Below, piece after piece: positions 34,785-43,418 of a stretch of 64,000 nucleotides of DNA. The first letter of the stretch is position 1, and each line of letters begins with the position of its first letter. Source of the stretch: Paraburkholderia phenoliruptrix (lineage in GTDB: Bacteria > Pseudomonadota > Gammaproteobacteria > Burkholderiales > Burkholderiaceae). The translations under genes and the position numbers were made by a program. The notes under the pieces were generated by a model. It did no database searches. It had not been told where the DNA came from and saw only the letters and a program-made list of their open reading frames with translations. The stretch is taken from positions 52,276-116,275 of the forward strand of contig NZ_CADIKB010000023.1 in NCBI RefSeq assembly GCF_902859825.1. Direction: 5' to 3'.

Positions 34785-36077
34785 ATGACGCAACGCCGCG
34801 CGCCCCGGCACGTCGGCCGCGGCAGACTCGCGGGCGCTCTCGCGGTGCTGGCCTTGTTGAGCGCGCACTCAGGCGACGCGGCCGCCACGGTCGCGCTGCT
34901 GCAGCCGGCGCGCATCGCCGCCGCCAACGAGCCGCTGCAGCTCACACTGCTCTATTCCGCCGACGACGCCACCCCGCTCACCGTCACCGTTCCGTACACC
35001 TTGCGCGTGAACCTGAGCGGCGGCGAACAATCCCCGCGGCCGCTCGAACTCGCACGCGAGGCGGGCGTGCCCGACACGCTGCGTCTGCGGCCGGGCCAGT
35101 TCCGCAAGGTGCGCTTTACGGCGCCCTGGCCGGACGCGGCGCGCGGCGAAGTGCGCATCGACCCGCTGGGTTTCGACGCTTCGCCCGCGCTCGTCGTCAT
35201 CAATCGCGGCCGCGACCAGGACGCGATCGCACAGGCCGAGCGCAGCGAAGCGCACGCGAGCACGCCCGCGCAGGCCGCGGCGACGGCCGCGGTGCTCGAC
35301 GGCCCCTCGGGCGACGCAATCTCCCCGCCAGGCGACTCGCTGTCGACGACCGGGCGCGGCGTGTTCGCTCACCTCTCCTACTACGAGCCGGTGTACTTTG
35401 CCGCCGGCCACAACGGCGACACGAATGCGCGGCTGCAGTTGAGCTTCAAGTATCGCCTGCGTATTCCGGACGACCTGCGCTCCAAAGCGTTCACCGACAA
35501 CCTGTACTTCGCCTATACGCAGACGTCGGTATGGGACCTCTCCGCGGCTTCGCGGCCGTTTCGCGACACGACGTATTCGCCGCAGTTGTTCTATTACGTG
35601 CCGGACACAGGCTGGCGCAGCCCGTTCTTCACGAGGATGGGGTTCGCCGCCGGCGTCGCGCATGAATCGAACGGCAAAGGCGGAAACAATTCGCGCAGCA
35701 TCAACATGCCCTTTATCCGCCCCACATGGGAATTCGGCGATCTGACGGCGAACCATCTGACGGTGTCGCCGAAGATCTACTACTACTTCGGCACAAAGAA
35801 CAACCCCGATATTGCAGCCTATCGCGGCTACGTCGACCTGCTCGTCAAATACGGCAGCCCGGACGGCTGGCAACTCGCCACCACGCTGCGCAAAGGCACG
35901 AAGCACTGGTACGGCAGCGTCGACACGCAATTCACCTATCCGCTCGCGAAGCTCATCGGCAGCGCGTGGGGCGGCTATCTGTGGATCGGCTATTTCAACG
36001 GCTACGGCGAGGATCTGCTCGACTACAACAACCGTCAGCACTGGATGGCGCGGATCGGTTACAGCATTGCGCGATGA
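34785..36077 (+). CDS. pldA: Outer-membrane phospholipase A (OMPLA family)
   Basis: A 430-residue exported protein. Signal peptide to about residue 34 (LAGALAVLALLSAHSGDAAA). Residues 35-190 form an N-terminal extension absent from the E. coli enzyme. The C-terminal 240 residues are the 12-strand barrel with the active site VAHESNGKGGNNSRSIN: His293, Ser295 and probably Asn307 as the catalytic triad. It hydrolyses acyl chains of misplaced outer-leaflet phospholipids, active as a Ca2+-dependent dimer in known members. The protein ends in ARIGYSIAR. ATG at 34785; an ATG at 34716 would add 23 residues before the signal. Confidence 0.87.
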   Translation: MTQRRAPRHVGRGRLAGALAVLALLSAHSGDAAATVALLQPARIAAANEPLQLTLLYSADDATPLTVTVPYTLRVNLSGGEQSPRPLELAREAGVPDTLRLRPGQFRKVRFTAPWPDAARGEVRIDPLGFDASPALVVINRGRDQDAIAQAERSEAHASTPAQAAATAAVLDGPSGDAISPPGDSLSTTGRGVFAHLSYYEPVYFAAGHNGDTNARLQLSFKYRLRIPDDLRSKAFTDNLYFAYTQTSVWDLSAASRPFRDTTYSPQLFYYVPDTGWRSPFFTRMGFAAGVAHESNGKGGNNSRSINMPFIRPTWEFGDLTANHLTVSPKIYYYFGTKNNPDIAAYRGYVDLLVKYGSPDGWQLATTLRKGTKHWYGSVDTQFTYPLAKLIGSAWGGYLWIGYFNGYGEDLLDYNNRQHWMARIGYSIAR

Positions 36078-36172
36078 AGTGGCGGGGGCGAGTGCGCGGC
36101 TCGGCGCACCTGGGCTCGCGCCGCGTATCGGTTAACATAGCGGAACTCCGCTTTCCTGCTGCAAGGTTTCCG

Positions 36173-36376
36173 ATGGCTTCCAATCTTCATGCTCTTCCCG
36201 ACAGCCCCTGCATCGGCGTGTGCTCGACCCTTTTCGACGAAGTCTGCAAGGGCTGCGGCCGCACGGCCGGCGAGGTATCCAACTGGGTGTTCATGAGCGA
36301 CGAAGAAAAGCGCGCCGTGTGGACGCGCATCGAGCAGGAAGGCACGGCCATGCGCTTTCAGAACGACAGGCTGTGA
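36173..36376 (+). CDS. DUF1289 small Cys-cluster protein
   Basis: A 67-residue protein matching DUF1289: SPCIGVCSTLFDEVCKGCGRTAGEVSNWVFMSDEEKRAVWTRI, with four Cys in C-x4-C-x7-C-x2-C spacing that probably bind metal, and a conserved Trp. Function is unknown in the family. It ends 75 bp from the convergent OmpW gene. Confidence 0.85.
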   Translation: MASNLHALPDSPCIGVCSTLFDEVCKGCGRTAGEVSNWVFMSDEEKRAVWTRIEQEGTAMRFQNDRL

Positions 36377-36451
36377 GACATTCGCCGGGCGCCGCTTCAG
36401 ACGTCCCGGCATAGCCGCCTGCAGGCTTAGTTCATGCGCTGGCCCGCGTCG

Positions 36452-37120
36452 TCAGAAGCGCATGCCGACGCCAAGCCCCACCACCACCGGATCGATGCTC
36501 ACGCGGCCAAGCGGCTGGCCGCCGAGCGACGCGTCCGTGTGCATCCATATTTTCTTGATGTCCGCGTTGACGAACAGCGTCTTCGTGACCTGCACGTCGA
36601 CGCCCGCCTGCAACGCCGGACCGAAGCTGTGATTGCGGATCGACACCGGCTGCCCGCCCGCGTGCAGGCCGTTGTTGTAGAACAGCGTGTAGTTCATCCC
36701 CGCGCCGACGTAGGGGCGCACGCGCCCGGCGTGATTGAAGTGATATTGCAGCAGCAAGGTCGGCGGCAGCACATTCACGCCGCCCAACCCACCGATGCTC
36801 GACGTCAGTTGATGCCGCGAAGTCGCGAGAATCAGTTCGACGCCGAGGTAATCGCGGATCATGTAGGTCAGATCCAGCTCGGGCACGGTCGCGTTGTTCA
36901 CGTCGGTGTTCAGCGTGGACAGCGCGCCTGTCGTCGAGACGCTCGGCATGATGCTGATCGCGCGCAGACGCACGAGCACGTCGCCGGCGTGAATGCCGCT
37001 CATCGCGTCGTCGCCGGCGGCATTCGCCTCTGCATGGACCTCAGTCGTCAACGCGGCCGCGCAAAACATGGCCGAGGCCACAACGGCAGCCCTGACTGTG
37101 TTGCTGAGCAAGAGTTTCAT
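36452..37120 (-). CDS. ompW: OmpW-family outer-membrane protein
   Basis: A 222-residue eight-stranded barrel. Signal peptide MKLLLSNTVRAAVVASAMFCAAALTTEVHA; then HAGDVLVRLRAISIMPSVS, a typical OmpW opening; GRVRPYVGAGMNYTLFYNN in the middle; and a final Phe after VVVGLGVGMRF, as the assembly machinery requires. OmpW proteins form narrow hydrophobic channels for small molecules. Single gene, upstream of the nitronate monooxygenase on the other side. Confidence 0.88.
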   Translation of the reverse strand: MKLLLSNTVRAAVVASAMFCAAALTTEVHAEANAAGDDAMSGIHAGDVLVRLRAISIMPSVSTTGALSTLNTDVNNATVPELDLTYMIRDYLGVELILATSRHQLTSSIGGLGGVNVLPPTLLLQYHFNHAGRVRPYVGAGMNYTLFYNNGLHAGGQPVSIRNHSFGPALQAGVDVQVTKTLFVNADIKKIWMHTDASLGGQPLGRVSIDPVVVGLGVGMRF

Positions 37121-37189
37121 TTGCTTCCCCGAATAGTGGTGATGTGCGTGGATTGTCGAAGCTGCGGCCGGGCGGCCGTTTGACGCCCA

Positions 37190-38380
37190 TCAACCGAGCG
37201 AGAACGCCCAGCGGCCTGCGACAGCCGGTCGCATCACGCCGGTCAGCAGCAGTTCGATCAGGTCGTGCACGCTGCGAATGGCCGAGCCGAACGGCAGCGC
37301 TTCCTTGCCGCGGAAAAAGAGGCCGTTTGCCACGTCGCCGCGCAGCGCCGCGGCAAGCCGCGTGTCGATGCAGAAGTGGCCGAACTTCTCCACGCCGTCG
37401 CGCCAGCCGCACACGCTCAGACACTCGAGCACGGTCGGGCACGCATGCCTGAGCGCGCCGACCTTCTCGCGAATCCGCGCCTCGTGCCGCAAATAGCGCG
37501 TGAGCCATGGCGTTTTCACGGCACGCGCCGGCAAGCCGGTCACACTGATGAATTCGACGATGTCTTCCGGGGCCGCCTCAGCCAGCACGCGCTTGAAGTT
37601 GGGATGCGCATCGCCTTCCTCGGTCACGGCGAACGGCGTGCCCAGCTGCACGCCGTTCGCGCCGGCGTCGAGCAGCCTGCGCACGGCCTCGTGGCTATTG
37701 ATGCCGCCCGCGAGAATCAACGGCACGTCCCGGCGATCGAGTCCGAGCGAGACAAACACGGCGCCCAGTTCCTCGATAATGCGCATGAAGTCGAAGCGCG
37801 GGTCGTTCATATCCGCGATGTTGCTCACGCCGAGATGCCCGCCCGCATGCGCGGGGTGTTCGATCACGACCGCGTCCGGCAAACGGCCTTTCTTCATCCA
37901 CTTCTTGAGCACGAGTGAGACGCCGCGGCTATCCGACAGAATCGGAATCAGCGCGATGTCGTGGCCTTGCGTCATCTCCGGCAAATCGAGCGGCAAGCCT
38001 GCGCCCATCACGATCGCGTCCGCGCCGCTTTCGCAGGCGACGCGCACGTAATCCGCCTGCGCGCTGACCGCCTTCATCACGTTGACGGCGATCATGCCGC
38101 GGCCTTCGCTGAGTGTCTTCGCCGCATGGATTTCGCGCGCGAGGGCCGTAAGATTCGCCTCGTCCAGCGTGGCGCGTTCGGGCGACTGGCGGCAGCGTTC
38201 AACGAGATCGGGATGGTGATGCCGCAGGTCGATGCTGGCGATGGTGCCGAGCGCGCCCTCGCGCGCGACGCTACCCGCGAGCCGGTGTGCGGAGACACCG
38301 ACGCCCATGCCGCCCTGCACGATCGGCAGTAGCGAGCGGCCGCGAATAACGAGTGGGGACAACGAATGTGAATGGAGCAT
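37190..38380 (-). CDS. Nitronate monooxygenase (2-nitropropane dioxygenase family)
   Basis: A 396-residue TIM-barrel flavoenzyme. The N-terminal strand PIVQGGMGVGVSAHRLAGSVAREGALGTIASID is the family's FMN-binding start; HPAHAGGHLG carries the probable catalytic His; GGINSHEAVRRLLDAGANGVQLGTPFAVTEE is the phosphate-binding end. The C-terminal 110 residues exceed the core and contain CLSVCGWRDGVEKFGHFCID. Family members oxidise alkyl nitronates or propionate 3-nitronate, but many are enoyl reductase-like (FabK), so the reaction is uncertain. The aldehyde dehydrogenase gene lies 129 bp upstream in the same direction. Confidence 0.82.
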   Translation of the reverse strand: MLHSHSLSPLVIRGRSLLPIVQGGMGVGVSAHRLAGSVAREGALGTIASIDLRHHHPDLVERCRQSPERATLDEANLTALAREIHAAKTLSEGRGMIAVNVMKAVSAQADYVRVACESGADAIVMGAGLPLDLPEMTQGHDIALIPILSDSRGVSLVLKKWMKKGRLPDAVVIEHPAHAGGHLGVSNIADMNDPRFDFMRIIEELGAVFVSLGLDRRDVPLILAGGINSHEAVRRLLDAGANGVQLGTPFAVTEEGDAHPNFKRVLAEAAPEDIVEFISVTGLPARAVKTPWLTRYLRHEARIREKVGALRHACPTVLECLSVCGWRDGVEKFGHFCIDTRLAAALRGDVANGLFFRGKEALPFGSAIRSVHDLIELLLTGVMRPAVAGRWAFSLG

Positions 38381-38509
38381 GGCTGACCCGACGGACGATT
38401 GGCAAAGCGTGGATCATCGTCCGTCGGGGGCAGCCGGGGTTGCGTCAGGTCAACCGGCTGGCGAATGCAGGCGCCGCGTCTGTGTCGCGCTTGACGCCGG
38501 TCATGCTTA

Positions 38510-39934
38510 TCAGACTTTGAATTGCATCGACTTGAGTTCGAGATATTCCTCGAGGCCGTAGATGCCGTTCTCGCGTCCAAAGCCCGACTGCTTGAAGCCG
38601 CCGAACGGCGCGGCCATATTCCACGCGCCGCCGTTGATGTCAACCTGGCCCGTGCGCATGCGGCGCGCGACGCGCTGCGCGCGCTCGTCGCTGCCGGCCC
38701 ATACCGCGCCGCCGAGTCCATACAGCGAATCGTTGGCAATCCGAATCGCTTCTTCTTCGTCCTTATAGGTGAGAATGGTCAGCACCGGGCCGAAGATTTC
38801 CTCTTGCGCGATGGTGGCTTTCGGATGCACGCGGCCGAACACCGTCGGCTTGACGAAGAAGCCTTTGGTCAAGCCGTCCGGCAGTCCCGCGCCGCCTGTC
38901 ACGAGCTCGGCGCCCTCTTCGATACCCTTCGCAATGTACTGCTGCACGCGCGCCTGCTGCGCCGCCGACGCCAACGGTCCAAGGCGCGTTTTTTCGTCGC
39001 GCGGATCGCCCGGTGCATAGCTGTCGGCCGCCTGTTTCGCGAGCGCACGCGCTTCGTCGTAGCGGGCTTCGGGCACCAGCATGCGCGTGTGCGCGGAGCA
39101 CGTCTGCCCGGAGTTCAGGAAGCACGCGCTGACCGTGCCTTTGACGGCGGCGGCGAAATCGGCGTCGTCGAGAATGACCGACGCCGACTTGCCGCCCAGT
39201 TCGAGCGCGACCCGCTTGATCGTCGCGGACGCCAGTTCGGACACGCGTTTGCCGGCGCGCGTCGAGCCCGTGAACGACACCATGTCGACCGATGGATGGC
39301 TCGCCAGGATTTCGCCGACCACCGGCCCGTAACCGCTGACGAGATTGAATACGCCGGCGGGCAGCCCGGCTTCGCGAATCGCCTCCGCGAGGACGAACGC
39401 ATTGAGCGGCGCGATCTCCGAGGGCTTGAGCACGACCGTGCAGCCGGCCGCGAGCGCCGCGGCGACCTTCAGCGTGATCTGGTTGAGCGGATAGTTCCAG
39501 GGCGTGATCGCCGCGACCACGCCGACCGGCTCGCGCACGACGAGCGAATTGCCGACGCGCTCCTCGAATTCGAAGCTCCCGGCAAGCCTGGCGTACGCGT
39601 TCCAGTTATAGACGGGACTGCCCACCTGGATTGCGCGCGCGAGCTTGAGCGGCATACCGACTTCGCCGGCGATGAGCGCGGCCAGTTCCTCGGTGCGCGC
39701 TTGCAGATTGGCCGCGATGCGTTTGAGATACTCGCCGCGCGTAGCAGCGGGCGTCGCTGCCCAGCCGTCGAACGCCACGCGCGCCGCGGCAATCGCGCTT
39801 TCGGCATCCGCCTCGACGCCTTCGGGGATGCGCCCCATGAGTTCCTCGGTGCCGGAATCGATCACGTCGATCGTGCCCGTGCCGCAGGGCGCGATCCATT
39901 TGCCGTCGATATAGAGGGTGTCGCAGGTCTTCAT
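38510..39934 (-). CDS. NAD(P)-dependent aldehyde dehydrogenase
   Basis: A 474-residue ALDH-superfamily enzyme. Oxyanion Asn147 (TPWNYP), general base Glu245 (LELGGKS), nucleophile Cys279 (NSGQTCSAH) and the EEIFGPVLTI segment are all present. It oxidises an aldehyde to the acid with NAD(P)+; the substrate is not evident. The ATG at 39934 is followed by MKTCDTLYIDGKW, a normal start for the family. It may be co-transcribed with the downstream nitronate monooxygenase. Confidence 0.92.
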   Translation of the reverse strand: MKTCDTLYIDGKWIAPCGTGTIDVIDSGTEELMGRIPEGVEADAESAIAAARVAFDGWAATPAATRGEYLKRIAANLQARTEELAALIAGEVGMPLKLARAIQVGSPVYNWNAYARLAGSFEFEERVGNSLVVREPVGVVAAITPWNYPLNQITLKVAAALAAGCTVVLKPSEIAPLNAFVLAEAIREAGLPAGVFNLVSGYGPVVGEILASHPSVDMVSFTGSTRAGKRVSELASATIKRVALELGGKSASVILDDADFAAAVKGTVSACFLNSGQTCSAHTRMLVPEARYDEARALAKQAADSYAPGDPRDEKTRLGPLASAAQQARVQQYIAKGIEEGAELVTGGAGLPDGLTKGFFVKPTVFGRVHPKATIAQEEIFGPVLTILTYKDEEEAIRIANDSLYGLGGAVWAGSDERAQRVARRMRTGQVDINGGAWNMAAPFGGFKQSGFGRENGIYGLEEYLELKSMQFKV

Positions 39935-40027
39935 GATTCGGCCCTGGCGTCGGATGATGGTGGTTCTATTCTAACCAGCGCGGGACTAAGAGATTGGGGG
40001 CGCCGGCGGGCGCGAGCCGGCCGAATG

Positions 40028-40057
40028 AAAAAAGCCCGCTTCGACGAAGCGGGCTTT
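40028..40057 (-). terminator. Rho-independent terminator of the ABC-F gene
   Basis: AAAGCCCGCTTCG and CGAAGCGGGCTTT form a perfect 13-bp arm pair around one base, so the stem closes with a tight loop; on the - strand it ends in a T-run. It lies 40 bp after the stop of the ABC-F gene. The + strand reading also has a short T-end. Confidence 0.9.
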
Positions 40058-40096
40058 GCGTTCCAGAATACGGACCTGGATTCGGCCAGGCGGACT

Positions 40097-41689
40097 TTAC
40101 TGCACCCCCTGGCTCGCCAGAAAGTCCTCGTAATTCCCGCCAAAGTCGTTCAGCGTGCCGTCCGTCTTCACTTCGATGATCCGGTTCGCGAGCCCGCTCA
40201 CGAACTCGCGGTCGTGCGAGACGAAAATCAGCGTGCCTTCGAACTTGTCGAGCGCGATCTGCAGCGACTCGATGGATTCCATATCCATGTGATTGGTCGG
40301 CTCGTCCATCATCAGCACGTTGTGGCGGCCGAGCATGAGCTTGCCCCAGATCATGCGGCCCTTCTCGCCGCCCGAGAGCACTTTCACCGATTTGCGGATG
40401 TCGTCGGCATTGAAAAGCAGCCGGCCGAGCGTGCCGCGCACCATCTGCTCGTCGTCGCCTTCCTTGCGGTAGGCGTCGATCCATTCCATCAGCGTGACGT
40501 CGTCGGGAAACTCCTCGTAGGTGTCCTGCGGCATGTAGCCGATGTTTGCGTTTTCCGCCCACTTCACCGTGCCGTGATCGAGCTGCAGATTACCGAGCAG
40601 CGAGCGCAGCAGCGTGGTCTTGCCTGCGCCGTTTTCGCCGATGATCGCAATGCGCTCGCCCGGCTGCACGCTGATGCTGAAGTTGTTGAAGATAGTGCGC
40701 TCGTACTTCTTCGAGATGCTTTCCGCGACCACCGCAATGTTGTGCAGCTTCTTCTCGAACTCGAAGCGGATAAACGGATTCTGCCGCGACGACGGCTTGA
40801 ATTCCTCGATCTTGATCTTGTCGATCATCTTCAGACGGCTGGTGGCCTGGCGCGCCTTCGACTTGTTCGCCGAGAAGCGGCGCACGAAGTCCTGCAGGTC
40901 GGCCACGCGCTCCTTCGCCTTGGCGTTGGCGGCCTGCTGGCGCTCGCGCGCCTGCGTGCTCGCGAGCATGTAGTCGTCGTAGTTGCCCGGGTAGACCTTC
41001 AGCGTGCCGTAGTCCATGTCCGCCATGTGCGTGCAGACCTGGTTCAGAAAGTGACGATCGTGCGAAATGATGATCATCGTCGAGTTGTACTGGTTCAGCA
41101 CGTCTTCCAGCCAACGGATCGAGTTGATGTCCAGGTTGTTGGTCGGTTCGTCGAGCAACAGCACGTCCGGCTTCGAGAACAGCGCCTGCGCGAGCAGCAC
41201 GCGCAGTTTCCAGCCCGGCGCGACGTTGCTCATGGGCCCGTTGTGATCTTCAATGGCAATGCCGATGCCGAGCAGCAGTTCGCCCGCGCGCGCTTCGGCC
41301 GTGTAGCCGTCGTACTCCGCGAACTTCGCTTCGAGCTCGGCGGCGTGCATGTAGTCGTCGTCGGTCGCGTCGGGGTTCGCGTAGATTGCGTCGCGCTCGG
41401 TCATGGCGGCCCACATTTCAGTGTGGCCCATCATCACGACGTCGAGCACGCGCACGTCTTCGTACGCGAACTGGTCCTGGCGCAATTTGCCGAGGCGCAC
41501 GTTCGGCTCGAGCATGACGTTGCCCGAGCTCGGCTCCAGGTCGCCACCGAGAATTTTCATGAAGGTGGATTTACCGCAGCCGTTCGCACCGATCAGGCCA
41601 TAGCGGTTCCCTTCCCCGAATTTGACCGAGATGTTCTCGAAGAGGGGCTTCGGCCCGAATTGCATGGTGATATTGGCAGTAGACAGCAC
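40097..41689 (-). CDS. ybiT: ABC-F ATPase, YbiT type
   Basis: A 530-residue soluble protein with two ABC domains and no membrane part. First: GANGCGKST, then VLLLDEPTNNLDIN. Second: GENGAGKTT, LSGGEKGRM, VLMMDEPTNHMDME. The linker PtIM helix (about 235-310) is Arg/Lys-rich. ABC-F proteins bind the ribosomal E site and relieve stalls. The GTG at 41689, preceded by AAAGGGA, gives LSTANITMQFGPKPLFENISVKFG, the standard YbiT start; the frame continues upstream but without homology-like sequence. Distinguishing YbiT from EttA rests on length (530 versus about 555) and wording. Confidence 0.88.
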   Translation of the reverse strand: MLSTANITMQFGPKPLFENISVKFGEGNRYGLIGANGCGKSTFMKILGGDLEPSSGNVMLEPNVRLGKLRQDQFAYEDVRVLDVVMMGHTEMWAAMTERDAIYANPDATDDDYMHAAELEAKFAEYDGYTAEARAGELLLGIGIAIEDHNGPMSNVAPGWKLRVLLAQALFSKPDVLLLDEPTNNLDINSIRWLEDVLNQYNSTMIIISHDRHFLNQVCTHMADMDYGTLKVYPGNYDDYMLASTQARERQQAANAKAKERVADLQDFVRRFSANKSKARQATSRLKMIDKIKIEEFKPSSRQNPFIRFEFEKKLHNIAVVAESISKKYERTIFNNFSISVQPGERIAIIGENGAGKTTLLRSLLGNLQLDHGTVKWAENANIGYMPQDTYEEFPDDVTLMEWIDAYRKEGDDEQMVRGTLGRLLFNADDIRKSVKVLSGGEKGRMIWGKLMLGRHNVLMMDEPTNHMDMESIESLQIALDKFEGTLIFVSHDREFVSGLANRIIEVKTDGTLNDFGGNYEDFLASQGVQ

Positions 41690-41786
41690 GGCGCGTCCCT
41701 TTGAATGTGATATCGGCGAAAAACCCAATATTTTAGCAGGTTTCCGGAATTCAACCCGGTGCCGATCCAACCTGCCGCGCGGCGTG

Positions 41787-42875
41787 CTACTGGCGGGCGT
41801 CGCCGCGCGGCGTCTGCAGAATGTCGATAAACGCCGAAAAGTCGGCCTCGCCCAGTCCCATGGCGGCGCCGAGCCGCAACAACTGCTGCACCGTCGATGC
41901 AACCGGCATCGGCGTGCCGGTCTCATAGGCCGTGGCGGCGACGGTATCGACGTCCTTCTGGAACGTGCGCAACGCGCCGATCGGCGCAAAGCCGCCTTGC
42001 GTCATGCGCGGCACGAAGCTTTGCAGCAGCACCGAATCGGCCCAACCGCCCGCGAGCGCTTCGGGGAGCCTCGCGGCGTCGATGCCGCTGCGCGCGGCAA
42101 GGCTCACCGCCTCGGCAATCGCCGCGATGGTCGCGGTGACGATCGTCTGATTGCAGAGCTTGGCGGTCTGGCCCGCGCCGACGTCGCCCATGTGGGTCAC
42201 CCGCGCCGCGTAGGCGGCGAGCAAGGGCCTGACGGCCTCGACATCGGCCGTGGCGCCGCCCGCCATCACCGCGAGCGTGCCGGCCTCGGCGCCCGCCACG
42301 CCGCCTGATACAGGGGCGTCGATCCAGCCGATCGGCGCGGTGGCGGGTGTTGCGGGGGTGTTCGCTGGCGCCGCTGAGCTCGCTGAGCTTGCCGGCGCTG
42401 CCGAAACCGCGGCTTCTCGCCCGGTTGCGGCCAGCGCGGCGCCGGCTTCAGGCGCAGCGCCCGCGCCCGCGCGCAACGCCGATTCTCCGGCCGGTTCTCC
42501 GCTCATTTTTCCGCTCGTTTCCCCAGTCAACTCCGCCGCCCGCCGCGCCAACGCGCGCGTCGCCGCGGGCGGAATGCTCGAATGATCGACGATCCAGCGA
42601 ACCCGGCGCGGCGCGGAGTCTCCGCCCGCATCGAGCAGCCCTGCCGGGCCGAACACGGTTTGCTCGACCGCCGCGGCATCCGCGAGACACAGCAGCACCG
42701 CGTCGCAGCGCCCGGCGAGTTCGCGCGGCGTATCGACGACCTTCGCGCCGTGCGCCGCGAGCGCCTCCGCCTTCGCCCGCGTGCGATTCCACACGTGCAC
42801 CGTGTGCCCCGCGCGCAGCAGATGCCGGATCATCGGCGCACCCATCAGACCCGGACCGCAAAACCCAATTTCCAC
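41787..42875 (-). CDS. 3-hydroxyisobutyrate dehydrogenase-like oxidoreductase with low-complexity insert
   Basis: A 362-residue beta-hydroxyacid dehydrogenase. GFCGPGLMGAPMIRHLLRAGHTVHVWNRT is the NAD(P) Rossmann start; DAPVSGGVAGAEAGTLAVMAGG is the substrate-side signature; the catalytic Lys is in GAGQTAKLCNQ. Family members are about 290-300 residues. The excess is residues 117-180, a Gly/Glu then Ala/Ser/Pro/Thr stretch inserted between VDHSSIPPAATRALARRAAEL and IGWIDAPVSGG, which are normally contiguous. The frame is unbroken. It reduces or oxidises a small beta-hydroxyacid (tartronate semialdehyde or hydroxyisobutyrate type); the substrate is undetermined. Confidence 0.85.
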   Translation of the reverse strand: MEIGFCGPGLMGAPMIRHLLRAGHTVHVWNRTRAKAEALAAHGAKVVDTPRELAGRCDAVLLCLADAAAVEQTVFGPAGLLDAGGDSAPRRVRWIVDHSSIPPAATRALARRAAELTGETSGKMSGEPAGESALRAGAGAAPEAGAALAATGREAAVSAAPASSASSAAPANTPATPATAPIGWIDAPVSGGVAGAEAGTLAVMAGGATADVEAVRPLLAAYAARVTHMGDVGAGQTAKLCNQTIVTATIAAIAEAVSLAARSGIDAARLPEALAGGWADSVLLQSFVPRMTQGGFAPIGALRTFQKDVDTVAATAYETGTPMPVASTVQQLLRLGAAMGLGEADFSAFIDILQTPRGDARQ

Positions 42876-43035
42876 TTTCGAACCTCGTCGCGTTCAGATT
42901 GCATCGGACGGACATCATAACGGCGCGGCGCGAGGCGCGGCATGCCGGCCATGCGGGACATAAAGGACATAGCGGGCATGCGGCGTGCGACATCACGCGC
43001 TCATGCAGCGGCCGTGTGTGAGCGGCCGCGTTTCC

Positions 43036-43041
43036 TATACT
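43036..43041 (+). promoter_or_regulatory. Candidate -10 box of the dodecin gene
   Basis: TATACT lies 36 bp upstream of the dodecin ATG, an appropriate distance for a short leader. No good -35 box. Confidence 0.4.
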
Positions 43042-43076
43042 TTCTGAACGCCAACGAAGATCAAAGGAGAAACCTC

Positions 43077-43286
43077 ATGTCAGACCACGTCTACAAGCAG
43101 ATCGAACTGACCGGCTCATCGACGAAATCGATCGACGACGCCATCAGCACCGCCATCGCCAAGGCGTCGAAAACGCTGCGCAACCTGCACTGGTTCGAGG
43201 TGACGGAAACGCGGGGCCAGATTGAAAACGACCGCGTCGCTTACTGGCAAGTGACGATCAAGGTCGGCCTGCGCATCGACGATTGA
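43077..43286 (+). CDS. Dodecin (flavin-binding dodecamer)
   Basis: A 69-residue protein matching dodecin throughout: VYKQIELTGSSTKSIDDAISTAIAKASKTLRNLHWFEVTETRGQIENDRVAYWQVTIKVGLRID. The Trp in LHWFEV stacks on flavin in known members, and 12 subunits store or buffer FMN/riboflavin. AAAGGAGAAA gives a strong ribosome site. Monocistronic, convergent with the BMP transporter operon. Confidence 0.93.
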   Translation: MSDHVYKQIELTGSSTKSIDDAISTAIAKASKTLRNLHWFEVTETRGQIENDRVAYWQVTIKVGLRIDD

Positions 43287-43333
43287 CGCCGTCCGGGCGC
43301 GGCACGCGGCATCGCCGCATCGCACGAATCAGA

Positions 43334-43373
43334 CAAAAAGAGCTGCGTTTCCCTACAAAGGGACGCAGCTCTT
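43334..43373 (-). terminator. Terminator at the end of the BMP transporter operon
   Basis: AAGAGCTGCGT and ACGCAGCTCTT pair perfectly, with an inner CCCT/AGGG helix; the - strand then reads a T-run. It lies 46 bp past the binding-protein stop and also 52 bp past the dodecin stop, so it may serve both. Confidence 0.85.
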
Positions 43374-43418
43374 CCGTCATCAAGGCGGGAGCAGACGATC
43401 CCGCCAGGCGTTGTCCGC

